Below are positions 48,701 through 59,730 of a stretch of 64,000 nt of DNA, in pieces. The notes beneath the pieces are model-generated. The model did no database searches, was not told the DNA's origin, and saw only the letters and a list, made by a program, of their open reading frames with translations. The translations under genes were made by a program, and so were the position numbers. How positions within the stretch are numbered: the stretch's first letter is position 1; every line of letters starts with the position of its first letter. The stretch comes from Paraescarpia echinospica (Eukaryota; Annelida; Polychaeta; Sabellida; Siboglinidae): positions 30,833,851-30,897,850 of the forward strand of contig CM034534.1 of the NCBI GenBank assembly GCA_020002185.1, written 5' to 3'.

Positions 48701-48954
48701 ACAAGGAAACTATACGTATGCACGGGGATATTACAGTGTTTTTGCATTTGCACATGTAAACTCTAAGGAGAACTCGGGTAGTTCGTTCCGTCAGGTAAAT
48801 AGTACCGACATATATGCTAAGAACATTGACACTTCGAATTTGAATGATGGACTTTTAGTAATGCAGCAGGTAGCCATTACATCCAAACAAACCAAATTGG
48901 CACCGAAGACGTCGCCGGAAAAAAAACATGCAAATTTCATGTTTTATACTCGAT

Positions 48955-49382
48955 GATGTAAGATGGCACGGGAGGAAAGTGAAAGATGTAAGATGGCACG
49001 GGAGGAAAGTGGAAGGTGTAAGATGGCACGGGAGGAAAGTGGAAGGTGTAAGATGGCACGGAAGGAAAGTGGAAGGTGTAAGATGGCACGGGAGGAAAGT
49101 GGAAGGTGTAAGATGGCACGGGAGGAAAGTGGAAGGTGTAAGATGGCACGGGAGGAAAGTGGAAGGTGTAAGATGGCACGGAAGGAAAGTGGAAGGTGTA
49201 AGATGGCACGGAAGGAAAGTGGAAGGTGTAAAATGGCACGGGAGGAAAGTGGAAGGTGTACAATGGCACGGGAGGAAAGTGGAAGGTGTAAGATGGCACG
49301 GAAGGAAAGTGGAAGATGTAAGATGGCACGGGAGGAAAGTGGAAGATGTAAGATGGCACGGGAGGAAAGTGGAAGGTGTGTC
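48955..49382. repeat. 30-bp minisatellite, 14 copies, open on both strands
   Basis: The unit is GTAAGATGGCACGGGAGGAA followed by AGTGGAAGGT. Fourteen copies have few substitutions (GGAAGG for GGGAGG, AAATGG, CAATGG). Two frames on each strand stay open for 140-163 codons because the period is a multiple of three and no unit contains a stop in those frames. It lies in the intron between exons 3 and 4 of the minus-strand gene. I treat it as non-coding. Confidence 0.93.
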
Positions 49383-49553
49383 TTCCTAAACCTGCAACAA
49401 TACAATGTTAATATCCCGTGGCCGTGACCAGTCATGCATATGCATATTCACATGTTTTACCCAGTTCGGTCTACTCTTACAATAATTAGGCCAAGCCGTG
49501 TGAGCTCACGTTAGCACAGACCATCTGATAGAGGACTAAACTTTTAATTATAC

Positions 49554-49658
49554 CTCGCTCTTCCTGTCGTGGTCCATCTCTGTGCCCCTCATCTTCCACC
49601 CCTTCTTCTTCCCCTTGCTGCTCACCAGCTGCTTCGCCATCCTCATGTTCCTCGCCAT
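49554..49658 (-). CDS. Unknown membrane/coiled-coil gene, exon 3
   Basis: 105 nt, phase 0 at both ends. Acceptor TTGGTGTTCCAG, coding MARNMRMAKQLVSSKGKKKG then WKMRGTEMDHDRKSE, donor GTATAA (weak). The other frame gives an acidic DGEEHEDGEAAGEQQ-type sequence, but does not fit the phases of exons 2 and 4. Strongly basic. Confidence 0.6.
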
Positions 49659-49721
49659 CTGGAACACCAACCTATCGACTGACTACTGACTTGCTCCGGC
49701 ATCACGGCAGCAGTTTTATTT

Positions 49722-49724
<3 letters not shown>

Positions 49725-49784
<60 letters not shown>
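49725..49784. repeat. GA microsatellite
   Basis: About 29 GA dinucleotides between 49725 and 49784. Confidence 0.97.
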
Positions 49785-49788
<4 letters not shown>

Positions 49789-49817
49789 TGTGTGTGCGGG
49801 CGTGTCTGTCTTTTGAC

Positions 49818-50100
<283 letters not shown>

Positions 50101-50289
50101 CAGTCTGTCTGCGAGTCTGTGTGTGCGTGCATGTGAGTATGCATTCGTACATGTGCATGCGTGCGTGTTGTATTTTGTCTTTACGACGATGAGAGAGATA
50201 TACGTGACAATGATACGTGCTTCGTATTTCCATTCTTGCATTTTATATCTTCATCTGCTCCTCCGTGCCATGCGACGACACTACGTGTT

Positions 50290-50578
50290 ATCCGTTGTGT
50301 GCGTGGTGTGCGTGGTGTGCGTGGTGTGCGTGGTGTGCGTGGTGTGCGTGGTGTGCGTGGTGTGCGTGGTGTGCGTGTTATACGTGGTGTGCGTGGTGTC
50401 CGTGTGTGCTTGATGTGCGTGGTGTGAGTGGTGTGCGTGGTGCGCGTGGTGCGCGTGGTGTGCGTGTTGTGCGTGGTGTGCTTGGTGTGCGTGGTGTGCG
50501 TGGTGTGCGTGGTGTGCATGGTGTGCGTGGTGTGCATGGCGTGCGTGGTGTGCATGATGTGCGTGATGTGAGTGTGCG
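50290..50578. repeat. GTGTGCGTG 9-bp minisatellite
   Basis: About 30 copies of GTGGTGTGC with variants GTGTTATAC, TGATGTGC and GGCGTGC. Frames of about 100 codons are artefacts of the period. Confidence 0.95.
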
Positions 50579-50591
50579 ATGATTAACTCAC

Positions 50592-50731
50592 CCGTTTGAG
50601 GTATTTGTTGTCTTTCACGTAGATGCGCCAGTTGCTCTCCGTTCGCATCGAGATGTCAGTCTGTACACTGGTACTAGACCCCATCAACACTCGTTTCTTG
50701 CGCGGCGTGATGCATGTTTCGCGCAGTTTAT
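50592..50731 (-). CDS. Unknown membrane/coiled-coil gene, exon 2
   Basis: 140 nt. Acceptor TGCAACTGTCGCAG; AT completes an Asn codon begun by A of exon 1, then KLRETCITPRKKRVLMGSST, SVQTDISMRTESNWRIYVKD and NKYLKR, donor GTGAGT. The frame is open only in this phase. A nearer acceptor (TGTACAG at 50659-50665) would create a stop with exon 1. This is the cytosolic or lumenal stretch after the membrane segment. Confidence 0.65.
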
Positions 50732-50814
50732 CTGCGACAGTTGCACAGCAAAACTGTTACCGTAATACATTAATACGAGGTTATGTTTATTTCTCAATTA
50801 TGGCATTTTCTTAT

Positions 50815-50910
50815 TGTTGTTGTGTATGCGTGCGTGCGTGCGTGCTTGTGTGTGTATGTGTGTGTGGGTGCGTGCGTGCTTGCGTGCGTGCGTGCGTGCG
50901 TGCGTGCGGC
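50815..50910. repeat. TGTG/TGCG microsatellite
   Basis: Mixed GTGTGTATGTGTGTG and CGTGCGTGCGTGCG, ending 10 bp from the exon 1 donor of the minus-strand gene. Confidence 0.93.
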
Positions 50911-50920
50911 GTGTACTTAC

Positions 50921-51059
50921 TTCCGAGGAGTGCCGGGATGACAATGTTGGTGACGGCTCGCAGCCCGAGCCAGCCTGCCACTATGACTGCTATTATCATG
51001 ACCGAGAGAGCGACCCAGGCCCGGTCTAGGGGGATGAGTCCGCCTCCCGTTTTACCCAT
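50921..51059 (-). CDS. Unknown membrane/coiled-coil gene, exon 1 with start
   Basis: 139 nt. The ATG at 51059 (CACATCATGGG context, G at +4) gives MGKTGGGLIPLDRAWVALSV, MIIAVIVAGWLGLRAVTNIV, IPALLG plus A. Donor GTAAGT. Residues about 14-36 are a single hydrophobic segment, so this is a signal anchor or cleavable leader. The frame extends upstream without another ATG. Confidence 0.68.
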
Positions 51060-51245
51060 GATGTGGCGTGAACTCTCTGCCGACACCAAGTCACCGTCAG
51101 CTTATAGCTTATACAGCACGTGCGCGTGGCTCGATCAGGATGCGTTCCGTTTCGAGATCGGGACGCTTGCAGACACTAATACTTAAGCTCGTCATGCATT
51201 ATTTGCGACTTTTTTTGCGAAAATACGTCGCGTCGTTACGTTACT

Positions 51246-52468
51246 CTAGGGGCGCGTACACGTTATGGCGCGACTAGCGACGCCACTGGCAGATACGACA
51301 GGCTTACTCATACACTCCTGTTGGTAGCGACTGGAACTGCCGCCACTGTCTGGCGGAATCCTGTGAACTATTCGAAAATGACGGGGTTGTCTGCTCATCA
51401 ATGGCGAGCTATGGTATTAAGCTGCACCTACCTGATCATCCGACGTCGTCGGCAGATAAGAGAACGTCGTCGTTCATGCTGGACTAAACAGTGGTTGTTA
51501 AGGCACGACGAACAATGTGTTTTTAATAGCTCTGACTCCACGAATTATGACTTCATGAATTATTAAATTATGCTTGTAATATTATGCTGTAATATCCGTT
51601 AATTTCGCCGTACGCTAAAATTCGTCGCATTAACATCTCGTGCGAGGTTGGTAAAATATTGGTAAAATATAATAAATAATATAAATAACAAGGTTGGTAA
51701 AATATGTCATCCATAATACACTATGGAACGTTTTCATGATAAGTTGCATAAATAAAAACATAAGTTACGTTGTTTTCAAGATATAATTATTACGATATTG
51801 TTGAATCGATTTGTCCTATTGCGTACGGCGAAACTGAGGACCACTGGCAGTATATAATTATACACAATTATAAATTTACAAACAAATAAAATATTATATA
51901 CTGCTCAAAATATGGGCCATCGACAGGTACAGCTAGAACCAGAGAGGTGATGTTCAAATTCCCACAGGGCAATCGATACACGGACGCTAGCGAAGAACAC
52001 CCAACACATCCAACGCAGGCACTCGGTGACAAAGAAAGGCCACTTCTTCCCAGGAACTGGAATTAAAATCCCTATTGCTATATTCTTTTGCCGTGGAATC
52101 AAACAAACAAGGCCACTCCTGCCAGATATTTTTTTTTTCTCAACATTTTCGTCCCAAACAATGGTTGCCGCCATTTTCTCTATTTCTGGAAAGCTCCTGA
52201 TTGGCTAAGTGCCTCAAGCACTTTTGGAATGCAAAAAAATGCGTCGTAGATGCGTCGTAGACGCGGTTGTACCGGTATACACGTAACAACACGACTCGCC
52301 GACGGCGGTTTGTTTGCGACTACGTGTTTTTAATATCAAACATGTTTGATACTCTACGACGCGTTAAAAACCTGAATAAAGACTGCCTTCAAGACAAGCG
52401 TCGCATCGCAACGGGAGCATAAGACACTAAAACTCAGTCGCGTCGTTACGTGTATGCCGGGCTTTAGA
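51246..52468 (+). mobile_element. Harbinger-like DNA transposon remnant
   Basis: The left end GGGGCGCGTACACGTTATGG CGCGAC and right end GTCGCGTCGTTACGTGTATG CCGGGC are imperfect inverted repeats sharing TACACGT and CGCGAC. The flanks CTA and TTA would fit a 3-bp target. Inside, 51321-51566 encodes LIIRRRRQIRERRRSCWTKQ WLLRHDEQ, resembling the start of the PIF/Harbinger nuclease (RRRRxWVxPWLxRR), then dissolves. The rest has GTCGTAGACGCG and ACGACGCG subterminal repeats and no transposase. Confidence 0.6.
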
Positions 52469-52889
52469 ATCATTCGCTCTTTCCATAAAACTACACATTT
52501 TATCGACATTTTATCAACTATTTCACTTTAAAGTTACCCAGAAAACGTTTACAATATAGTAAAAGCGACTGCACCGATGTACTGCATTACGATAACACGC
52601 TTATACTATTTAACACACACTATTTGATATAATTCAAATGGATAGCTAAAGTTCATTAACTTTAACTTTAGTATTTCGCTCTTCTCCCGAAGACCCTATA
52701 GTACGTACACAATTATCAGGTACTTAAGCATTTAAAACGAGGTAGCATTACGGCTGAGGTTGAACTCGTACTGCGAGATCTGTGACACCTGGCTCTGGCA
52801 AATACCAATGGAAGGAGCGTGTGACCGTAAAGAGCACAACATATGACGTGAGTCGTCCGGGTGGTCTCGATGAATGGTGCGCCACCTAC

Positions 52890-52950
52890 CCGTATCATAC
52901 TGCAAATCGTCGTATTCGTCCGACATCATCATCGAATTCTGCGTGTCCAT
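52890..52950 (-). CDS. Possible first coding exon (weak)
   Basis: The minus-strand ATG at 52950 (GATATGG context) starts a 20-codon acidic stretch, with SDEYDDLQYDT before the donor GTAGGT. It is part of a longer open frame (53178 to 52732), so it could be chance. No downstream exon was identified and no family recognised. Confidence 0.3.
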
Positions 52951-53327
52951 ATCAGTCTTCGTAAGCTTGGGCGTGACGTCTCCTTTGTCTTGCGACAAGA
53001 TGTCACGCTCCAACAACCAGCATAGCTGTGCACAGAGGCTGTTGGTCAGTCTACATGGCAGCCCCTCGTTTACGATCACACGTTTCCCCCATTCACCTCT
53101 GCCATACCTCACGGCACCTCTATTATTGACCCCGCACGACCTTTGACCCTGCATGGCCTTTGACCCGCACGACCTCAATGTTCCACGTTTCTCATTATTT
53201 AATATTTTAGTTCCTTGTATATAAACAATGGAACATTCATACGCACATCATAAAAATGTGCAGTAGATGGTAACTAATAGTTCGCTTTACATTCGTATAC
53301 GGCCAAAAGTTTATGTTGTTTAACAAA

Positions 53328-53436
53328 ATGTCGGACGGCAGAGCAGAGATGAATGGAGAGAATGTGACAAGAATCATTGAGCGTACTTTTTCTAACGGAA
53401 CATTATTGACAATATTAAATGAAGAGTGCTATCAGT
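53328..53436 (+). CDS. Possible first coding exon (weak)
   Basis: The ATG at 53328 (ACAAAATGT, A at -3) gives MSDGRAEMNGENVTRIIERT, FSNGTLLTILNEECYQ plus one base, then the donor GTGAGT. It faces away from the minus-strand candidate 378 bp to the left. No second exon or family was recognised. Confidence 0.35.
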
Positions 53437-54640
53437 GTGAGTCAACGTTCAGCAAGTATCCTGTCACGTTATGTCTGTATGGTGTGGACGTCGTAGTTAG
53501 ATCAAGCATAAAGAAAATACGTTACCATTCTTAATTAATGAAATTATGAATGAACGTTTATTTGGTTACTCAGTTACTGTGTTATGACAAGTATGACAAG
53601 TATGACATGTAACTGAGGAGATTCTCTAGAAACCAATGGGGGCTTCGAGAACCATCTGTAATTGAATAATTACAGTAGTGAAATACAACGAAAAGAAAGC
53701 GGATGATACTGCATCCATGACGTCGTCGCATATGCGCGTTAATTATCGCTCCGGCCACTATATATGAGCGTTAAAAGCTGGACATTTGAAGTCGTTAAAC
53801 CAGAATGTATGCAGATGTTCTCAGCAGAACTTGAGAAGAACGATGTACAACACTTACGAGAGTCGGATGTTTCTTTTTGGCCTCGGCTGAAAAGCCAACT
53901 GCCGTAAAAGAAATCGGCCCCCGGAATACTAGTGGTCTAGTGAGAGATTAGACGCAGGCTGGCAATGACGTAACGCGCCATCTGTGACGTGAAAGTGGGC
54001 GGGCGTTCGATGACGTAGTACTCATGATTCTCTACACAAAGAGTGTAATACATTTTCATTGATTATTTTATTGTAATAATAATAATACATTTCTATAACT
54101 AATATATCCTCTGGAATCCTAGCTGAGATGAGCAACAAACAAGAATCGTTATAGTCCGGCAGTCAAACGCCCCTTTGAAGGTGGACCGTGCATTAGGGTC
54201 CACACGATGTTTTCTTGCACTTTTGTGACCTTCTAACCTTCTACGTCAATAATCCGAAGGGTGCCACTCAGGCACCCTTGAGCGTTTTTGTATAAACTCA
54301 TTAATAGACAAATTAGTCATCGCCTTTAAAATATATACTACTTTTCGGAATATCTCGAATTGTAAATGTCCAAACAATCAAAATGATGTGTCCAAAGCAT
54401 GTTTTCAGGGTATCTGGGTATGATTGCGTCAGTGAACAAATCATAGTATGCATATTTGTCGCATGAATATGCAAATTAGCTCTGACCAATATAACTTCAT
54501 GATATTCGTTTACATCTCCTCAATAGGTGAGCGATAGGCACTGCTTAATGGACATACTTAAATGCCCCCCTCCCCATACGAAAACCCAAATTGTATACCC
54601 TAGATATCCCCATCACAACGAGGCCTATCGTAGAACTAGC
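53437..54640. other. No supported gene
   Basis: Contains AATAATAATAAT at 54077 and scattered short frames. GATGACGTAG, GTGACGTGAA and ATGACGTAAC occur around 53965-54020, three CRE-like TGACGT sites within about 60 bp, which is the only regulatory-looking feature. Confidence 0.4.
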
Positions 54641-55210
54641 TTGACTCCAAGGGCAAACACTTCCGCAAACGTATTATAATTACAATGGTTGCATATCTAC
54701 TTTTATTAATAATAAAATAGCCATGCCATATATTTTTTGAAAGCTTATTGTCTCCCGATCAAAACAGGATACGATATGGAACTGTTACACTGTATAGTAA
54801 GTGTGGAGCTAAGGTCAAACAATGTCACCATGAAATGACGAATATCCGAATTTTTGCAATACCGCGAACGTTATTAGGTTACAATAACTCTGTATCGACT
54901 TCATTTCTATGGACATGTTACACACATCGCGAAAGAACAATTTCTTCCTATGAAAATGAGATATCACTTGGAGGTTTCAGTTGATGGAGTTTGTGTGGAT
55001 CGGCGACCAAACAGTGTCACCGTCATGTGACAAATGTTTGAAATTGCACCATCCCGCAAACATTATACTGTATAGGTGGTGGCTTATAGCCTATTTACGT
55101 TACCTACTTACTCATGACCATGTGATACACATTTTGAAAGCCTACTGTCTCCCCTTAAATGCAGGATACCACGGGGCATCTGCTGATGAACCAGTTGACT
55201 GGTCAACCAA
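54640..55210 (+). repeat. ~230-bp dispersed/tandem repeat family, two to three copies
   Basis: Common landmarks in order are TGTCACC, CGCAAACATTAT, ATGGTTGCATATCTAC or GTGGCTTATAGCC, CTACTTACTCAT, TTTGAAAGC, ACTGTCTCCCC and GGATACCAC. Copies start near 54650, 54820 (partial) and 55020. A further inverted copy lies at 56345-56560. No terminal repeat or protein was recognised. Confidence 0.7.
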
Positions 55211-56344
55211 ATAAAAGCTTGTTACGCTATGCGCTCTGAATACTGCTAAAGAATATCCGGGGTTATTGGAATATCTTAGTGATATTATTCCTTTGAAAGA
55301 ATATCTTTTTCATTGCCTCGATAACGGACACCACGCACGCTGCAACTCTATTTACAGAGGGAAATGGTGATGCGTTCCAGGAGTTGAAGTGTCACGAATC
55401 CAGATCCAAATGGATGTGTGAATGTTGTGGTTCCTTCGTGGTATGATATTTGGGTTTCCCATGACATTGACAACTGCCAATGACGTGACAGGTCTTTTCC
55501 CAGAGCATGATGGATGCCGTTGACGTTATGATGAATAACGTTATTGCCTGTCCCAAAGCCTATCCATATGTAGGCAGCTAGATATAAACTTGACAAACTC
55601 ATAACTCCTAAGATCGGAAACACATTGCGAATCACGCATGGCTTTGGTCCCTTTGCCACAAAGCATTTCGCACGAGGCTCAACAGTTGCGTGCCAGGTTC
55701 GTCAAGGTCTTACGGGATGTTGCATGTCATAGTTGCACCTAGTGACGACAGCTGAGGTGTCTGAAGTGTCAAACACTTCCTTTCAACCTAGATAGTGGAG
55801 CTTTGCAACCTTAATGGAGAGAAATGCAAATCGCTCCTGTATGTTGGTAACATCGCGATGACAATATTTCCAGTTTGTTAGCACTTTGTTGTCCAATGTT
55901 ACGTTCCTAAGAATCCTGTTACCACGCTTCTCTCTTGTGGATTATTTGATCCTGCTGACGAGGTACGTGTCCCGGTCGACGCCAGTATTGTTGGATTGGT
56001 TTAAGTGCTTCATGATGTGCGGAACGAAAATGTCTGCATGCTCATCAAACGTGGTGATGTTGGTTGATGCATCTTTTGACGACGATGCTGGTTGATGCAT
56101 CTTTTGACAGTGACCTTCAACCTTCACTTTCAACCTTCATTCTTCACTTAGACCACCATTTTATAACTCTATGCCATGCCTCATTTTGACGGGGATACAG
56201 TACACATATAGATGTATAACATGGCCTAGTGTAAGTAGACAAAGTAGATATGCAAACATTGCAATTGCGCAACGTCTGTGGAATAGCGCAGTTTTGAACA
56301 TTCGTCATTTGGTGGTGTATTTGCTTAACGTTAACTCCACACGT
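55211..56344. other. No supported gene
   Basis: A 103-codon minus-strand frame at 55348-55659 includes a hydrophobic PILGVMSLSSLYLAAYIW segment but has no ATG at its start and no clear splice borders. I leave it uncalled. A 26-bp duplication (GGTTGATGCATCTTTTGAC) occurs at 56061 and 56090. Confidence 0.4.
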
Positions 56345-56560
56345 ACTGCTTCACTTGATAGCTCCCCGTGGTATCCCGTATTTACGGGGAGATAGTAGGA
56401 TTTCCAAAGGTATATGACGTGGCTATGAGTAGATAGATAACGTATATAAGCCACCATTGTTGTTGTTGTATAATGTTTACGGGATGGCGTAATTTCAACA
56501 TTCCACCAACTGCTCTTTGTGTGACAACACCCTGCCGGTGTAGGACTGAAGACATGCCCG
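56345..56560 (-). repeat. Inverted copy of the 54.6-kb repeat family
   Basis: On the minus strand: GCCATCCCGTAAACATTATA, ATGGTGGCTTATATACG, CTATCTACTCATAGCC, CTACTATCTCCCCGTAAATA CGGGATACCACGGGG. It matches 55050-55175 with moderate divergence. Confidence 0.72.
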
Positions 56561-57526
56561 AGCTCCCTCCGCCTGGTACACATCGATGAGTGCTACCAAA
56601 GCACCAACTTCACCGCATGCAGTTACTAGTATAAAATATTTTCATTCACATGCGCTAACTTCGAAACATTCTAAGTGCATCTCCTCCGAGGCGCCCCGGT
56701 CCATTCGTCTCTTTCTATTTTGCCAACAGTTTTTTTTGCAAACTGGACATATTTAACCGAAAAAATAAAAACGTTGTTTAACCCTAACATTTCTTTTGTT
56801 TTTCGATAGCTAACATGGTGTAGTTAATAGGCCTAAAATATTGTGAACACCACTTCAACCACTTTTGTGTGGCGGCCGCCGGAAAATAATACTTGTTTTA
56901 ATACCTTCTGGTGATGTTTATTACGACACCCGCCCCCCCTCGAAAACAAAGTATACTGTTTTGTCGTGAAAGTAGTTAAAATTAAAGTTTTTAATGCTAT
57001 CTGAATACTACCAATACTACCAATACTACCAATACTACCAATACTATTACCTTTGGAAAAAACATACAATCGAATGGGCTTATTCTCGCTTTCATGACTA
57101 ATACTCAACTCCAAATAATTACATGTTTTCTGCATGACACGTTTTTGCACTCTACACAAACTATACCAAACGTCATTCGCTATATCTGTTTAGTGGATAT
57201 CCAAACAGCACCACTGCTTACCATGTCTCGCTTGGTGTATATGCAAGACAGACATATAATGTCGATATCATTGGTCAATATTTGTGAAAACAATGGTTAC
57301 GTTTTATAACGTTCCATTTGGATGTTGTAACTACGGGACAACATGCCAATATTCTAAATGTAATTGACTATTTTATTAGGATAGTGTACGTACTTCATTC
57401 ATGCATATTATTTATAAAATAAATGTATACAGTTAAATAGTATGTAAGTGTATTTATTTATGTGTTTCTGATATGCTCTGCTTTTTATAGTTTTTTCCTA
57501 TCACTGCGTGCTGATCAATTATCTAG
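56561..57526. other. No supported gene; short 9-bp array
   Basis: A 9-bp array, ACCAATACT, five copies, lies at 57007-57045. No exon is called elsewhere. Confidence 0.5.
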
Positions 57527-57560
57527 GTGGCATCATCGTAAAAGAATGTTTTGTGCACGG
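57527..57560 (+). CDS. Putative membrane protein gene, penultimate exon
   Basis: 34 nt. Acceptor GATCAATTATCTAG, coding (x)GT then GIIVKECFVH plus GG, donor GTGAGT. The two trailing bases complete Gly with A of the next exon. The intron is only 77 bp. Preceding exons were not found. Confidence 0.45.
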
Positions 57561-57637
57561 GTGAGTATAAGCCAGTAAAATTAACATATTTTCCGTTAAA
57601 AAATATATATTACAGACATTGCGTGTCTTCATTGTAG

Positions 57638-57893
57638 ATCTCAAAAAGATGCCAAACTGTTAGATGCAGTTGGCCACATTAAACCTTGGGTACACATAAA
57701 ACAGGGTGGTGAGAAGAACATTAATTGTGTGATTTCGTATGAAGGTGACGCTGCATGCGTTACTATAGTTTGTCTTTTACTAATTATCGTAGTCCTCTTC
57801 ATGGTCACCAATAGAGCTTCGTGTGTTACGCAAGAAACAAGGCAAATGGTTTGTTTGGCTTACACTTGTTTCATGGGTTTCACTGTCGTCTAG
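57638..57893 (+). CDS. Putative membrane protein gene, terminal exon
   Basis: Acceptor GTGTCTTCATTGTAG; A completes a Gly codon, then 84 codons to TAG at 57893. It reads SQKDAKLLDAVGHIKPWVHI, KQGGEKNINCVISYEGD, then AACVTIVCLLLIIVVLFMV (one membrane segment), then a Cys-rich tail with NRASCVTQETRQMVCLAYTC. There is no start codon in this exon, so a simple ORF search misses it. No family recognised. The phase fit with 57527-57560 supports it, as does the length of the open frame in AT-rich DNA. Confidence 0.5.
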
Positions 57894-58585
57894 TAAATTC
57901 TTATAATCTTCCATCTTAATATGTTAATTATATCTAATGCTCTGGCTAGATGCTGGCTAGGATTAATTGCGTGTATTGATTAGTAGATTCCGTTAATCCT
58001 TGTGTAACTAGTACACCCACCACCAGATGCAGTCAGACACGGTAGGTTCTTCCCTGATCATTGCAAGCTGCGGGCAAATAAACGGAGAGCAGGCGTTATG
58101 GACGAATAACAGATTCATTCGACCGCACTACGGTAAGTCGATAGTTCACCGAATATGTGTTGCACGGGTTTTAGTGAGGTAAAGAACGAGGTAGAAATAA
58201 AGAAATTACAGGAGAATTGATACGAGAGAAAGGGGGGAGAAAGCAGACTGTTTGTGGGAGAAGACCGTGGGACAGAGTCACTAAGGCAGACAGAGGTGAC
58301 AGAAAGACAGTCAGGGAGCGTGCCATAAAGACAGAAATGCAGAGAAAAAACGGACACATAGGCATGTTAACTTTTCCATGCCGGGATTTGAACACATATT
58401 GCATCCCTATGATTGACAAATAAACAGACGATGCTATACAAAAACCGTACCTACAGCAATTATCCGCGGAGTCCCAGCGGTTTCATAATATTTGACTATT
58501 GTTGTAATTTCATAATGGAAACAAGAAAGGTCTGCCTTCACCTTCCCGTCCAGTTGTAGAATTAATTACAAGAAGCGCCGTGATC
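57894..58585. other. Interval before the 58.6-kb exon
   Basis: Includes AG-rich sequence at 58180-58350 (GAGAGAAAGGGGGGAGAAAG). No exon is called. It should contain the promoter and 5' UTR of the gene starting at 58586. Confidence 0.4.
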
Positions 58586-59251
58586 ATGGAGGAGAACCGA
58601 ACGGAGGAGATAATCAAGCGGCTGTGTCAGTTGGCAACGCGAGATCATTATGTGGGTTATCCCATCGATTCGCCCTTGCTAGAACGTGCTCCAACGGCTG
58701 ACCTACTTAGGACAGATGCGGAAGGAAATGTGTTTTTCGTACAAACGCCTCAAAGCTACACAGTAACACAAAAATCTCCTGCTAAATTAGTTAAATCGGC
58801 TTTCAGTAAAACGAAATATTCTCCAAACGTACGAAAATCTCCTGCGTATTATAACGAAGTCGTTGGCAAAGCGATCACAGGTGAAACTGCGAATAAAGGT
58901 AGTCGTGATTTCGCAATAAAAACTACAGCGGTAGGCATTCATTCTTGTCATAGCGCGAGGTTCTCTCGGGATGTCACGAGCACGAGAATCCCGCGACAAA
59001 CTCTGTGTACAGATATCGCGCCAGACGAGAGCGGCCGCACGCAGTCAGAACGAAGAGAAATATATTTCAGCAATCTTCATAATGATAGCAGGTGTTGTAA
59101 CATGTTGCCACGCTTACACTCATCAACAGCCTTGAAGCGATTAAAGCACTTGAAAACACGTCAGAAGAAATTTAAAGAATTGGACGTGACAGTCGCCGGT
59201 GAAAAGATCAGCCGAGATGGCACGTCTTCGGGACGAAGTGTCAACATACAG
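58586..59251 (+). CDS. First coding exon of an unrecognised protein, 222 codons
   Basis: The ATG at 58586 (GTGATCATGG, G at +4) opens 222 codons ending exactly at a strong donor, ATACAG|GTAAGT, in phase 0. It starts MEENRTEEIIKRLCQLATRD, continues HYVGYPIDSPLLERAPTADL and has QSPAKLV/RKSPAYYNEV-type Ser-Pro motifs (QKSPAKL, VRKSPAYY), then a basic stretch ALKRLKHLKTRQKKFKELDV. It is hydrophilic, without signal or membrane segment, and probably nuclear or cytoskeletal judging by its SP and K/R content, which is inference. No domain recognised. The next exon is not identified. It is the longest plausible non-repeat ORF in the window. Confidence 0.72.
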
Positions 59252-59382
59252 GTAAGTCTAGACAGCGCTCATATATTTGGTGGGTGTACATGAAAAACCT
59301 TTAACAATGTTTACTTCATATTTGAATCGGTATGTCGTTGTAGTCTAGATTCCGTCAGAAATTGTTTAAACGGCATTTGTAA
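59252..59382. other. Start of intron after the 58.6-kb exon
   Basis: Nothing recognised before the LINE fragment. Confidence 0.5.
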
Positions 59383-59637
59383 TAATAATAATAATAAGAT
59401 AACTTCTATTGCGCCTAGAGCCTTGGAAACCAAGCTCAGAGGCGCATCAAAACAAAAGGATTAGTTAATCTCAAAATCCATAAGCAGTATTCCAGTTATC
59501 AACAGATGGGTCAAGGCGCTAGGGAGCTAGGGTGGATAAGCAAGGTTGTAAAGATAAGTTTTTAAATGACGACGGAATTTTGTAATATTTTCAACTGATC
59601 TAACACTAAGAGTTGGTGCAGCAACAGAAAAAGCCAC
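59383..59637 (-). mobile_element. LINE 3' end, third copy
   Basis: It ends in the same AATAATAATAATAAGATAAC TTCTATTGCGCC sequence as the copies at 15944 and 18713 and encodes RAFSVAAPTL, then SVRSVENITKF and LYNLAYPP, with a deletion removing the WNMLP block. It is cut at 59637 by a CGCA/CA microsatellite. It confirms the true 3' end of this LINE family. Confidence 0.88.
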
Positions 59638-59646
59638 ACGCGCGCA

Positions 59647-59727
<81 letters not shown>
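59638..59727. repeat. CGCA, CA and TA microsatellite
   Basis: CGCACGCACGCACGCA passes to about 15 CA units, then about 14 TA units. Confidence 0.95.

Positions 59728-59730
<3 letters not shown>

Noticed and set aside
48937..49435. Open frames of 140-163 codons on both strands encoding 10-residue repeats
   Set aside because: They follow from a 30-bp stop-free unit; no start context, splice sites or domain, and the opposite strand is equally open.
55348..55659. 103-codon minus-strand frame with a hydrophobic segment
   Set aside because: Starts without ATG, no clear acceptor or donor, no recognised family.
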